The position numbers and the translations under genes were made by a program. A stretch of DNA of 64,000 nt from JAFGSI01 sp041287425 (GTDB lineage Bacteria; Chloroflexota; Anaerolineae; Anaerolineales; Villigracilaceae): contig JBEULG010000002.1 in assembly GCA_041287425.1 (NCBI GenBank), positions 1-64,000 on the forward strand. Direction: 5' to 3'. Each line of letters opens with the position of its first letter. Within the stretch, counting starts at the first letter, position 1. The notes below the pieces were generated by a model. It made no database searches. It was not told the DNA's origin and saw nothing but the letters and a program-made list of their open reading frames with translations. Positions 44,228-52,179 of this stretch are shown here, piece by piece.

Positions 44228-45295
44228 TCAGGGCAGGGCGCACAGCAGGTCGCGGATTTTCTCGGCCGCGTGACCGTCCCCGTAAAACGACGGGCGCTCG
44301 GCGGGCGGACGCCAATCGGCATACGCCGCCAGAATCCGCTCCGGGTTGGCCCCCGCCAATCGATTCCAGCCCGCCTCGACCGTCTCCACCCACTCGGTCT
44401 CCTCCCGCAGGGTGATGCAGCGCACCCCGGCCAGATAAGCCTCCTTTTGGATGCCGCCCGAGTCCGTCAGAATGCACTCGGCGTTTTCTTCCAAACTCAG
44501 CATGTCGAGGTAACCCAGCGGTTCGAGAACGGTGACGTTGGCGGGGACAGAAATGCCGAATTGGGTCAGCAATTTGCGGGTGCGCGGGTGGAGCGGCAGG
44601 ATGACCGGCAGCGGCAACCGCCCCAGGGCGGTAAAGATGCCGCTCAGGTTGCCGGCCTCGTCCGTGTTGCCGGCGCGGTGGACCGTCGCCAGGGCGTAGC
44701 CCCCTCGGCGCAGCCCCAGGCGGGACAAGACGTCGGAGCGGGCGCGCGCCGCCGCCAGGTTGTAGAGGAAGGCGTCGTACATCACATCTCCCACCAGATG
44801 AACGCCTGCTCGAATCCCTTCCAGCGCCAGATTGTGGACCGCCGCTTCGGTCGGACAGAACAGCAAGGTCGAGAGATGGTCGGCGACGAGGCGGTTGATT
44901 TCCTCCGGCATCGCCCGGTTGAAGGACCTCAGGCCGGCCTCCACGTGGGCGAGCGGAATGCCCGCCTTGGCCGCCGCCAGCGCCCCCGCCAGGGTGGAAT
45001 TGGTGTCGCCGTAAACAAGCACCAGGTCGGGTTTAATCTCGGTCAGAACCCGCTCGAGGGCAATCAGCATCTGGCCGGTCTGCTCGCCGTGCGAACCGCT
45101 GCCGATTCCCAAATTGCAGCAGGGGGCCGGCAGGCCCATCTCGGCGAAGAAAATCTCCGACATGCCGTAGTCGTAATGCTGGCCGGTATGAATCAGCCGC
45201 TCGTCGCAGTGACCGGCCAGGGCGCGCGAGACCGGGGCGGCCTTGATGAATTGCGGGCGGGCGCCCACAATCGAGGCGATGACCTTAGCGCTCAT
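44228..45295 (-). CDS. wbpI: UDP-N-acetylglucosamine 2-epimerase, WbpI-like
   Basis: The 355-residue non-hydrolysing 2-epimerase has IVGARPQFIKAAPVSRAL, HTGQHYDYGMSEIFF, LGIGSGSHGEQTG, HVEAGLRSFNRAMPEEINR and TDSGGIQKEAYLAG. PQFIKA and the GSGSHG segment fit WbpI (UDP-GlcNAc3NAcA to UDP-ManNAc3NAcA) better than WecB, which makes ManNAc. Located next to the wbpB-D-E set, which supports the same pathway. Confidence 0.85.
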   Translation of the reverse strand: MSAKVIASIVGARPQFIKAAPVSRALAGHCDERLIHTGQHYDYGMSEIFFAEMGLPAPCCNLGIGSGSHGEQTGQMLIALERVLTEIKPDLVLVYGDTNSTLAGALAAAKAGIPLAHVEAGLRSFNRAMPEEINRLVADHLSTLLFCPTEAAVHNLALEGIRAGVHLVGDVMYDAFLYNLAAARARSDVLSRLGLRRGGYALATVHRAGNTDEAGNLSGIFTALGRLPLPVILPLHPRTRKLLTQFGISVPANVTVLEPLGYLDMLSLEENAECILTDSGGIQKEAYLAGVRCITLREETEWVETVEAGWNRLAGANPERILAAYADWRPPAERPSFYGDGHAAEKIRDLLCALP

Positions 45296-46418
45296 CGAGA
45301 ACTTCCCGGAAAATCGTTTCGTAGCGTTCGACCACCCGCCGCAGATCGAATACGGCTGCCTTTTCCCGGCTCGCCCGTTTGCACCCCCGCAGACGGGCCG
45401 AATCGCTCAGCAGCAGCCTCAGCCCGGCGGCAAACTCGGACGGGTGAGCGCGGTCCACGAGAAAGCCGTTGCGGCCGTCCTCGACCACGTCCACGAAACC
45501 GCCGATTCGGCTGGCTACGATGGCCAGGCCGCTGGCCAGCGCCTGGACCCCCACCACCGGCAGCCCCTCCGAAAGGGAGGGCATGAAAAGAATGTCGCTG
45601 CGGGAAAACCAGTCCGTCACCTGTTCGGGGGTCAGCCAACCCGTCAGGAGGATGCGGTCCTCCAGACCGTGCTCTTGAATCTGGCGCTCCACCTCGCCGC
45701 GCAGCGGCCCGTCGCCGATGAGGACGGCCTGCCAGGCCAGGTCTCTCAATTCGACCAGCGTGCGCACGATTTGGAGGGGATCTTTCTGGGGAACGAAGCG
45801 TCCGGCAAAGACGAGGCGCGGCGGCGTGCCCGGCTCTTCCGGCGAGGCCGAAGCCGCCTCGAGATCCACCCCATTGGGGACGACTTCGATGGGCACCGGA
45901 TAGTGCTGCTGCGCCAGGCTGCGGGTGTATTCGCTGACGGCGACCACCCGCCGGGCGCCGCGCCAGATGGGAGGCGTGAACGGCAAGAGCCAGCGGAACC
46001 AGCGCCCGGTTTTCTCCGGCACGCCGCCGGGCACATCGCCGAGATGAGCGGTCAAGACGTAGGACAAACCCGTCAAGCGCGCCAGCATCCAGGCCAGCGC
46101 CCCGGCCGGGACGGCAAAATGCCCATGAATCAGGTCCGGTTTCCAGCGCCGAATCAGCGGCAAGCCGGCGGCCAGTCCCACCAGCAGATAAGCGCCCATC
46201 GGGAGCAGACCGGCGCGGAAGGCCTCCCGCCGCAGGGAAGGCAGGCGCACCACCTCCAGGCCGTCGGCCGTTTCGCGGCGCGGCAGGCCGGGCAGGTGAG
46301 CGGTCAGCACCGTGATTCGATGACCGCGCCGCGCCAGGCCGCGGCAAATCTCCTGGGCGGCGCGTCCGCCCCCGCCGCCTACGGGCGGGAATTCATGGAT
46401 AAGCACCAAAATCTTCAT
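45285..46418 (-). CDS. glycosyltransferase family 4
   Basis: The 377-residue protein starts MKILVLIHEFPPVGGGGGRA, has EVVPNGVDLEAAS, LVFAGRFVPQKDPLQIV and the Glu-rich C-terminal motif PSLSEGLPVVGVQALASGLA typical of GT4. A longer frame extends through the upstream gene but the ATGA overlap at 46415-46418 fixes the start. The end overlaps wbpI by 11 nt. Confidence 0.88.
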   Translation of the reverse strand: MKILVLIHEFPPVGGGGGRAAQEICRGLARRGHRITVLTAHLPGLPRRETADGLEVVRLPSLRREAFRAGLLPMGAYLLVGLAAGLPLIRRWKPDLIHGHFAVPAGALAWMLARLTGLSYVLTAHLGDVPGGVPEKTGRWFRWLLPFTPPIWRGARRVVAVSEYTRSLAQQHYPVPIEVVPNGVDLEAASASPEEPGTPPRLVFAGRFVPQKDPLQIVRTLVELRDLAWQAVLIGDGPLRGEVERQIQEHGLEDRILLTGWLTPEQVTDWFSRSDILFMPSLSEGLPVVGVQALASGLAIVASRIGGFVDVVEDGRNGFLVDRAHPSEFAAGLRLLLSDSARLRGCKRASREKAAVFDLRRVVERYETIFREVLDER

Positions 46419-47395
46419 GGACGGTCGTCGTCCGAGGGCGGAAGGTTGAACGTCTCGCGCACCCGATAGGTCGGTTTGTGCTGCGACTCGTAGTAGGTGC
46501 GCACGAGCATCTCGGCAATCAAGCCCATCAGGATGGACTGGAAACCCAGAATGAAGAACATGGCGCTCATCTGGAAGAAGGGCGAGGTGAAGGGGGAAAT
46601 TCCAAAGGCCAGGCGGCGAATCATCAGAAAGAGAATGGTCGCCGCGCTGAGCAGCATCAGCCCGACGCCCGTGCCGCCGAAGAGGTAGATGGGTTTGTGG
46701 AAATAACTGAGCAGGAAGCGCACCGTCAACAGGTCGAGGATGACCTTGAGCGTGCGTTCCAGACCATATTTCGTCTTGCCGTAGCGGCGGGGATGGTGAC
46801 GCACCGGCATTTCGGTAATCTTCGCCCCGGCTGCATAGGCATAGACGGGAATGAAGCGGTGCATCTCGCCGTAGAGGCGGAAACCGCCCAGCACTTCGCG
46901 GCGATAGGCTTTGAGCGTGCAACCGTAATCGTGCAGGTGGACGCCCGTCACCCAGGAGATGAGCGCGTTGGCCAGCCGCGACGGCAGGGTGCGGGTCAGG
47001 AAGGTGTCCTTGCGCTCCTTGCGCCAGCCGCTGACCACGTCGTAGCCCCCGTTCAGTTTTTCCAGCAGCAGGGGAATATCGGCGGGGTCGTTCTGCAAGT
47101 CGGCGTCCAGCAAGACCAGGATGTTGCCCTGGGCGAAATCAATGCCGGCGGCGATGGCGGCCGTCTGGCCGAAATTGCGGCGCAGCACGACGACCCGCAC
47201 ATGAGCGGCGTCTTGGGCGGCCAGCCGCTGCAAGACCTCGCCGCTGCCGTCCTGGCTGCCATCGTCCACGAAGATGACTTCCCAGGGGTGGGGCAGCGGG
47301 TCGAGGGCGGCGTGCAGCGCCTCGAACAGGAGGGGCAGGTTTTCCACCTCGTTATAGACCGGGATGACGATAGACAGGGTGTTTTTGGTTTTCAT
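46415..47395 (-). CDS. GT2 glycosyltransferase with two C-terminal membrane helices (polyprenyl-phosphate-sugar synthase-like)
   Basis: The 326-residue protein has LSIVIPVYNEVENLPLL, VIFVDDGSQDGSG, VLLDADLQNDPADIP and VRHHPRRYGKTKYGL, followed by two hydrophobic segments near residues 230-290. This is the layout of ArnC/DPM-like enzymes making undecaprenyl-phosphate sugars. Its likely product feeds the GT39 enzyme encoded upstream. Confidence 0.87.
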   Translation of the reverse strand: MKTKNTLSIVIPVYNEVENLPLLFEALHAALDPLPHPWEVIFVDDGSQDGSGEVLQRLAAQDAAHVRVVVLRRNFGQTAAIAAGIDFAQGNILVLLDADLQNDPADIPLLLEKLNGGYDVVSGWRKERKDTFLTRTLPSRLANALISWVTGVHLHDYGCTLKAYRREVLGGFRLYGEMHRFIPVYAYAAGAKITEMPVRHHPRRYGKTKYGLERTLKVILDLLTVRFLLSYFHKPIYLFGGTGVGLMLLSAATILFLMIRRLAFGISPFTSPFFQMSAMFFILGFQSILMGLIAEMLVRTYYESQHKPTYRVRETFNLPPSDDDRP

Positions 47396-49278
47396 TTTCG
47401 ATAGAAGAGATAGAGGCGGTCTTCGGCCGGGCAGGCATAGACCTCCAGCGGCACCTGAAGTTGAACGAGGTGCTGCGGCGCGATGTACTCATCGTTCCAG
47501 TCATGGTAACGGTTCTCGGCGATGACGAAGACCTCGGCTTGCTCGCGCCACTGCAAGGCGATGGCTTCGTTCCAGTAACCGTCGCGCAGCAGGCGATCGG
47601 GGTCGCCGCCGACCTGGTAATTGTAGCGGTCGTTCACCTGCGGCGGCAGCAGGACGACGCCCGGCGCATAGAGCAGCGGCATGGCCGCCACGCGCCCGTC
47701 TATGTAGACGGGCGTGCCGGGTGGGGCGACCGTCGCCAGCAGTTCGCCGAGGCGCTCATACGAGCGCAGGACGTCGGCGCTGCAGACCAGGCTGGGCGGC
47801 AGGGCGTTCACAACCGGCGTGGAGGCGAAGCCCAGCGCCAGAAAGGCGCAGACGACAAAATAGCCGAAACGCCCGCTGTTTCTCCAGCGCGCCGAGCGGC
47901 GATAGGCGACGAACAAGACCAGGGTCAACAGAACGCCAATCAACAGGCCGATGACCGGCGGCGTGTACATCCTGGCCGCCTCATACTCGACATGGAATTT
48001 GTTCGCCAGGATGTCCCACAGCGTCGCCCCGCCGGCCAGGACGCGCCCCTCGCGCAGGCGCGGGACCGGCAGGCGGAGCAGAGCGGCCCCAATCTGCTCG
48101 AACAACGAGAAGAAGACCGCCGCCCAGGCGGCCAACAGGCCGAGCACCACCGCCCCCTGCGAGAGCCAGGCCGGACGCCGATTCCATCCGCTCAGCGAGA
48201 CGATGACCAGCAGCAAACCGACGTTGCTGAAGAAAGCCAGATAGGGGGAGAAGCAATAAATGCAATAATCTTGCATCAACGAGGCCCAGGCATGGGCCAG
48301 GGTCAGGACGAAGAAAGTCAGGGCCAGGAAGACGCCCGCCCGAAAATGCGCCTGGCTCGGCCATGCGTTCCTTTTCGGCCAGAGCAAAAGGACCATCAGA
48401 CCGCCGACGAGGGGGATGAAGTAAATGCGCAGCCCAACCGACAGGCTGTGCAAGCGCGTCACCAGCGGCTGGGACTCGGCCGCGGCCGCGCTCGCCGCCG
48501 AAGCCACCGCCTCCGAGGCCGGCGCGGCAGACGGCGAGGCGTAGAGACCGGCCGGCAGGGGAAACGGCAGCCAGGTGGCCCACAGACGCAGAATCTCCGG
48601 CCAGTAAAGCCAGTGGCCGACGCCCACCACCACCACCATGCTCGCCAGGGAAATCAGCCCTTTCTTCCAGCCGTGTTCCCAGAAAACGTAGAGCAGCAAC
48701 AGCGGTAGGACGAACACCATATTCTCGCGCGTCAAGACCATCGCGCCCGCCAGCGCCGAGCCGAGGGCAATTTGCCAGGCGGGCCGCCTCTCACCCAGCG
48801 AAAGGACCAGCGCCCAGGTCAACAGACAGGCGACCAGAATCTGGGAGGCTGCCGCTCCATAGAGCGAGAGCAGCGCCGGGTTGAGCACCAGCAGCCAGAC
48901 GGATGCCGCCGCCAGCCAGCGGCCGCCGAAGCGCCGCGCCACAAGCCAGACCCCCAACGCTACCAGCGCGCCGAGCAGGATGGCGAAGTAGCGCCCCGTC
49001 CGCAGCCCCGGTCCAAACAGCCTCTCCACCCAGCCCCAGATGAGGAAAGAGAGCGGCATCTTATTGACCCAAAAGCCATAGGGCTGGAAGGGCTCATAGA
49101 CACCGCTGGCAAACAGGTACCCTTTGAGGAGGTAAGAGGCCTCGTCCAGGTCGGGGGGGAAGGTGTGGGCAATCGCCCAGGCTCGCGCCAGGAACAGGAC
49201 ACCGCCCAGGAGCGCCGTCAGAGCGGGCAAGAGGGCTTGCGCCGCAGAACGGAGGAAGAACTTCTGCAGGCGTTGCAT
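47392..49278 (-). CDS. GT39/ArnT-like membrane glycosyltransferase
   Basis: The 628-residue polytopic protein has the acidic pair in FPPDLDEASYLLKGYLF, expected of GT39 enzymes, and about 12 transmembrane helices. A low-complexity Ala/Ser loop lies near residues 260-285. It probably transfers a sugar from polyprenyl phosphate (the product of the ArnC-like gene 4 bp downstream) to an acceptor outside the membrane. It is first in the polysaccharide run. ATG 49278 has GGGAG about 10 nt upstream. Confidence 0.85.
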   Translation of the reverse strand: MQRLQKFFLRSAAQALLPALTALLGGVLFLARAWAIAHTFPPDLDEASYLLKGYLFASGVYEPFQPYGFWVNKMPLSFLIWGWVERLFGPGLRTGRYFAILLGALVALGVWLVARRFGGRWLAAASVWLLVLNPALLSLYGAAASQILVACLLTWALVLSLGERRPAWQIALGSALAGAMVLTRENMVFVLPLLLLYVFWEHGWKKGLISLASMVVVVGVGHWLYWPEILRLWATWLPFPLPAGLYASPSAAPASEAVASAASAAAAESQPLVTRLHSLSVGLRIYFIPLVGGLMVLLLWPKRNAWPSQAHFRAGVFLALTFFVLTLAHAWASLMQDYCIYCFSPYLAFFSNVGLLLVIVSLSGWNRRPAWLSQGAVVLGLLAAWAAVFFSLFEQIGAALLRLPVPRLREGRVLAGGATLWDILANKFHVEYEAARMYTPPVIGLLIGVLLTLVLFVAYRRSARWRNSGRFGYFVVCAFLALGFASTPVVNALPPSLVCSADVLRSYERLGELLATVAPPGTPVYIDGRVAAMPLLYAPGVVLLPPQVNDRYNYQVGGDPDRLLRDGYWNEAIALQWREQAEVFVIAENRYHDWNDEYIAPQHLVQLQVPLEVYACPAEDRLYLFYRK

Positions 49279-49301
49279 CGAAAAAGAACTCCCTGAACGG
49301 C

Positions 49302-49323
49302 CGCCTGCCTCCGGCGGCAGGCG
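49302..49323 (-). promoter_or_regulatory. hairpin in the 5' leader of the polysaccharide operon
   Basis: CGCCTGCC (49302-49309) and GGCAGGCG (49316-49323) pair perfectly around a 6-nt loop. It lies between the predicted start of transcription near 49360 and the first ATG at 49278. It might be a recognition or attenuation element, but it is a single hairpin without a following T run. Confidence 0.45.
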
Positions 49324-49366
49324 CAATCTCGCTTCTGTGACTGAAGTCGGCCGGAAGACCGGTTGA

Positions 49367-49394
49367 ATTATAAGCGCTATTCATTGCCAGTCAA
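49367..49394 (-). promoter_or_regulatory. main promoter of the 39-kb polysaccharide run
   Basis: On the minus strand TTGACT (49389-49394) and TATAAT (49367-49372) are spaced by 16 nt. Transcription should start near 49360, giving an 80-nt leader before the GT39 gene. The boxes match those of the deacetylase promoter exactly. Confidence 0.82.
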
Positions 49395-49576
49395 GCAGAC
49401 CGGTCACCGAGTGTCCGCACAAATCTCGTTATGTAGGATAGGCTTTCCAGCCTGTCCAGCCTGCTTCGACAGCCTGAAAAGGCCTGATCTTTTATCACAA
49501 ATCTCAAAATGACCGTTTTTGTAACCGCGCATTCCTTGGTGAATCTATCTCGCAGGAAATTCAACAAAAAACTATC

Positions 49577-49709
49577 AGGACTTACGCAAAATGAGATTCA
49601 TTTCACCGCCAAGACGCCAAAGTTTTGCAGAGTTCGCCAAGTGTGCTTGGCGTCTTGATACCCATCTTGGCGTTCTCTGTGTCTTGGCGGTTCGTTCTGC
49701 GTAAGTCCT
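49577..49709. mobile_element. MITE-like element with terminal inverted repeats and target-site duplication
   Basis: The 133-bp element has perfect 12-bp ends AGGACTTACGCA (49577-49588) and the complement at 49698-49709. Inner 11-bp arms ACCGCCAAGAC (49605-49615) pair with 49681-49691. It is flanked directly on both sides by AACTATC (49570-49576 and 49710-49716), a likely 7-bp target duplication. It has no coding capacity and would need a transposase from elsewhere. The parent family was not identified. Confidence 0.8.
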
Positions 49710-49725
49710 AACTATCTGCCCATCT

Positions 49726-49908
49726 AACGCAAAGGCGCAAAGGAAGCGTGTGCACAAGTCCCCGCCTGGTGTCTAAAGCAACGTTTCTCAAAGGCGGGCC
49801 GCTGTGAAGACTTCGGACGCCAGAGACTCGAAGCGAAGGGAAATGATGCCCTGATGCTCCGAGTAGCCTGCGCCGAAAGAACCTTGCTCTTCTTGGCGTC
49901 TTGGCGTT
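49726..49908. repeat. degenerate repeat with AACGCnAAGnCGCnAAG ends
   Basis: The left end at 49726-49746 and the complement of 49889-49908 share AACGC, AAG, CGC, AAG blocks with three substitutions and one indel. The right end contains the CTTGGCG word also found in the neighbouring MITE-like element. It may be an older, partly decayed element of a related family. No target duplication was seen. Confidence 0.5.
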
Positions 49909-50221
49909 GAGATTGGCAGTTTTGAAGCCTCGGTAGGCGGTTACAAAAGTTGTCAAAAAATCCTTCCGCCGACTTCGCCCTCGACCCCGCCACCTTCGAC
50001 ACCCACGACGCCCTGCGCCAGCACAACCTCCTCGTAGCGCAGACCTTCGGTCTGCCCCATACAGTACCCTCCACGAACTCGGCCACGAATAACGCCTCAC
50101 ACCTGCTCCACCCCCAGCCAGCCGCCACGTAGGGCAGACCTGAGGTCTGTCCACCAAATGGGATTTGCCGCTGCAGCCCGGCAGCATGCCGGAAGTTGGC
50201 ATCTGCCTGGCCAGCCATTTT

Positions 50222-50336
50222 GGCGGGGGGATAAATCCCCCGCCTCAGTGCATGAAAGTCGGCCAGAGCCGCCTCCGAGTCCGCGTCCGCTTGAGCGGAC
50301 TTCCATGCCTTGAGCCGTGGATGTTCAATCCACGGC
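50222..50336. repeat. row of three GC-rich hairpins
   Basis: Hairpins are GGCGGGGG/CCCCCGCC (50222-50229, 50237-50244), GTCCGC/GCGGAC (50285-50290, 50295-50300) and GCCGTGGAT/ATCCACGGC (50314-50322, 50328-50336). Part of the row is the dispersed repeat described next. The arrangement resembles REP/BIME clusters. Confidence 0.6.
50239..50284 (+). repeat. dispersed 47-bp repeat, copy 2
   Basis: Begins CCCGCCTCAGTGC and ends CGAGTCCGC, matching 8568-8614 in opposite orientation with four substitutions and one 1-bp indel. In this copy the inner hairpin is partly lost. Confidence 0.75.
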
Positions 50337-50474
50337 GAACGGGCGGCGGACCAATCCCCCGCCGTTCAGCGCAGGTGGCGACGAACTTTACAATGATTTT
50401 ACATACAAGTCATACGCCGCTAACCCCAAAATTCTAAAATGGGCAAGAAAATAACACTGAAAGGAGACCCCACC

Positions 50475-51011
50475 ATGTTCAAATGGACCACTTTTCTCAA
50501 GCAAGTCTCTCTTCTGTTGATCGCCCTGGGACTGGCCTTCCTGCCGGCCGCCTCCGCCGCGGCAGCCGGCAGCGCTGATGAGAACAATCCGCCTGGCGGC
50601 CAAATCAGCGACGAACGCCTGGCCGAAATCTGGGCGCGCCAACTGAGCGTGTATGAGCGCGTCGGGCAGATGTTCGACAATGCCGAAACCATGATTGCCC
50701 GCATCGAGCAGGGCCTTGCTCAAGCCAGCGCCCGCGGCCTGGATACCTCGGCTGCCCAGGCCGCCTTGCAGGCCTTCGAGGCCGCCCTGCAAGAGGCGCG
50801 CCCCATCTACCAGAGCGCTCACGGCATCGTCCAGGCGCATCGCGGCTTCGATGCCAACGGCCAAGTCACCGACCGGGAACAGGCCATCGCCACGATTCGC
50901 GAATTGGGCAGCAAATTGCGTGAGGTGCGCGCCGCCATGAACGGCACCGGCCAGGCCCTGCGCGAGGCCCTCCGCGCCCTGCGCCCGGCCAACGCCCCCG
51001 TTCAACCGTAA
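50475..51011 (+). CDS. small secreted helical protein of unknown function
   Basis: The 178-residue protein has a clear signal peptide (positive start, hydrophobic VSLLLIALGLAFLPAASAAA, likely cleavage near residue 30). The mature part is Ala-, Glu-, Arg- and Gln-rich and should be all helical or coiled-coil, with no Cys. AAGGAG (50461-50466) lies 8 nt before ATG 50475. It is not next to genes that reveal its role and matches no family I recognise. Confidence 0.8.
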   Translation: MFKWTTFLKQVSLLLIALGLAFLPAASAAAAGSADENNPPGGQISDERLAEIWARQLSVYERVGQMFDNAETMIARIEQGLAQASARGLDTSAAQAALQAFEAALQEARPIYQSAHGIVQAHRGFDANGQVTDREQAIATIRELGSKLREVRAAMNGTGQALREALRALRPANAPVQP

Positions 51012-51107
51012 CGTCCTCCTCCGGCGTATGCGACTGGAGAGACGCGCCCTGCGCCGTCTCTCCAGTTTGCGTTACAATTCAGCCAAACCATCCTGCGGAG
51101 GCAAAAC

Positions 51108-51491
51108 ATGGAACGAACCGTGATCACCAGCCAGAAGGCGCCCAAAGCCATCGGCCCCTACTCGGTCGCCGTGCGCAGCGGGGACCTGGTCTTCACCGCC
51201 GGGCAGGTCGGCCTCGACCCGCTCACCGGCAACCTCGTCCCCGGCGGCGTCGAAGCCGAGACGCGTCAGGCGCTGACCAACCTGCAGCACGTGCTGGCCG
51301 ACGCCGGCTCCGGCCTCGAATATGCCCTCAAGACCACCGTCTTCCTGCGCGATATGGCCGACTTCGCCGCCATGAACGCCGTCTATGCCGAGTTCTTCCC
51401 CGAAAACCCGCCCGCCCGCTCCACGGTGGCCGTTGCTGCCCTGCCCAAGGGCGCGGCGGTCGAAATCGAGGTCGTCGCCCTGGTCAAATGA
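51108..51491 (+). CDS. ridA: RidA (YjgF/YER057c/UK114) enamine/imine deaminase
   Basis: The 127-residue protein has KAPKAIGPYSVAVRSGDLVF, AGQVGLDP, TRQALTNLQHVL, and FFPENPPARSTVAVAALPKG with the Arg that binds the substrate carboxylate. It removes reactive enamines and imines from PLP chemistry. GGAGG precedes the start and a TACAAT lies at 51073-51078. The last 4 nt overlap the response regulator, linking it to the operon. Confidence 0.93.
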   Translation: MERTVITSQKAPKAIGPYSVAVRSGDLVFTAGQVGLDPLTGNLVPGGVEAETRQALTNLQHVLADAGSGLEYALKTTVFLRDMADFAAMNAVYAEFFPENPPARSTVAVAALPKGAAVEIEVVALVK

Positions 51492-52177
51492 GCGCCGAAC
51501 TCATCCTGCTCGTGGATGATGAACCCTCCATCATCTCGCTGGCGCGGCTCTATCTGGAGCGCGAAAACTTCCGCGTCGAGGCCGTCGGCGATGGCGAAGC
51601 CGCCCTGCAGGCCGTCCGGCGCCTCGCCCCGGCGCTGGTGGTGTTGGACGTGATGCTCCCCAAACTGGACGGCTTCGAGGTCTGCCGCCGTCTGCGCGCC
51701 GAGGCCAACCCGGTGGCCATCCTCATGCTGACCGCCCGCGACGAGGACATTGACAAAATCCTCGGCCTCGAACTGGGCGCCGACGACTACCTGACCAAGC
51801 CGTTCAACCCGCGTGAACTGGTGGCGCGGGTGAAAGCCATCCTGCGCCGCGCCGAGCGAAGCATCGCGACGACGGCGGAACTGATTCGGGTCGGCGACCT
51901 GACGGTGGACGCCGCCCGCCGCGAGGTCCGCTGCCGCGCCCAGACCCTCGACCTGCGCGCCCAGGAATTCGAACTCCTGCTCGTCCTGGCCTCCCAGCCG
52001 GGGCGCGTCTTCAGCCGCGAACAGTTGCTCGAAAAAGCCTGGGGCTTCGACTTCTACGGCCAGACCCGCACGGTGGACGTCCACATCGCCCACCTGCGCC
52101 GCAAACTGGCCGACTCCGCCTGCCAAATCGAGACCGTGACCGGAGTCGGCTACAAACTGACCGCCCCGAAAGCCTGA
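51488..52177 (+). CDS. OmpR/PhoB-family response regulator
   Basis: The 229-residue protein has a receiver with Asp10/Asp11, the phosphoacceptor Asp54 in VVLDVMLPKLDG, Thr82 and Lys104 in YLTKPFNP, and a C-terminal winged-helix with RTVDVHIAHLRRKL and VTGVGYKL. It is followed after 2 nt by the histidine kinase. Its position ahead of sugar genes suggests it may sense envelope state and control them (inference). Confidence 0.94.
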   Translation: MSAELILLVDDEPSIISLARLYLERENFRVEAVGDGEAALQAVRRLAPALVVLDVMLPKLDGFEVCRRLRAEANPVAILMLTARDEDIDKILGLELGADDYLTKPFNPRELVARVKAILRRAERSIATTAELIRVGDLTVDAARREVRCRAQTLDLRAQEFELLLVLASQPGRVFSREQLLEKAWGFDFYGQTRTVDVHIAHLRRKLADSACQIETVTGVGYKLTAPKA

Positions 52178-52179
52178 CG

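Larger units (their letters stand above)
49279..50474. other. 1.2-kb non-coding interval filled with repeats between divergent operons
   Basis: Besides the leader hairpin, promoter and repeats listed separately, this interval shows no reading frame with protein-like composition. Two palindromic words share GCAGACC/GGTCTGC (50039-50055) and CAGACC/GGTCTG (50134-50148). A GCCTGTCC-type word recurs at 49450-49475. Frames of up to 164 codons exist but run through the repeats and differ in no way from shadow frames. Confidence 0.7.

Noticed and set aside
43730..45586. 618-codon plus-strand open frame opposite wbpI and the regulator
   Set aside because: No domain, no start signal, and it crosses three real minus-strand genes.
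49708..50218. Two overlapping 164-codon minus-strand frames in the repeat region
   Set aside because: They are made of repeat sequence and palindromes with no ribosome-binding site; amino-acid content is atypical.
50222..50336. Possible CRISPR array
   Set aside because: The hairpins differ in sequence and there are no regularly spaced identical repeats or cas genes.
49376..50474. tRNA or structured RNA gene in the large intergenic interval
   Set aside because: No cloverleaf with CCA-proximal stem and T-loop motif was found; hairpins are explained by repeats.
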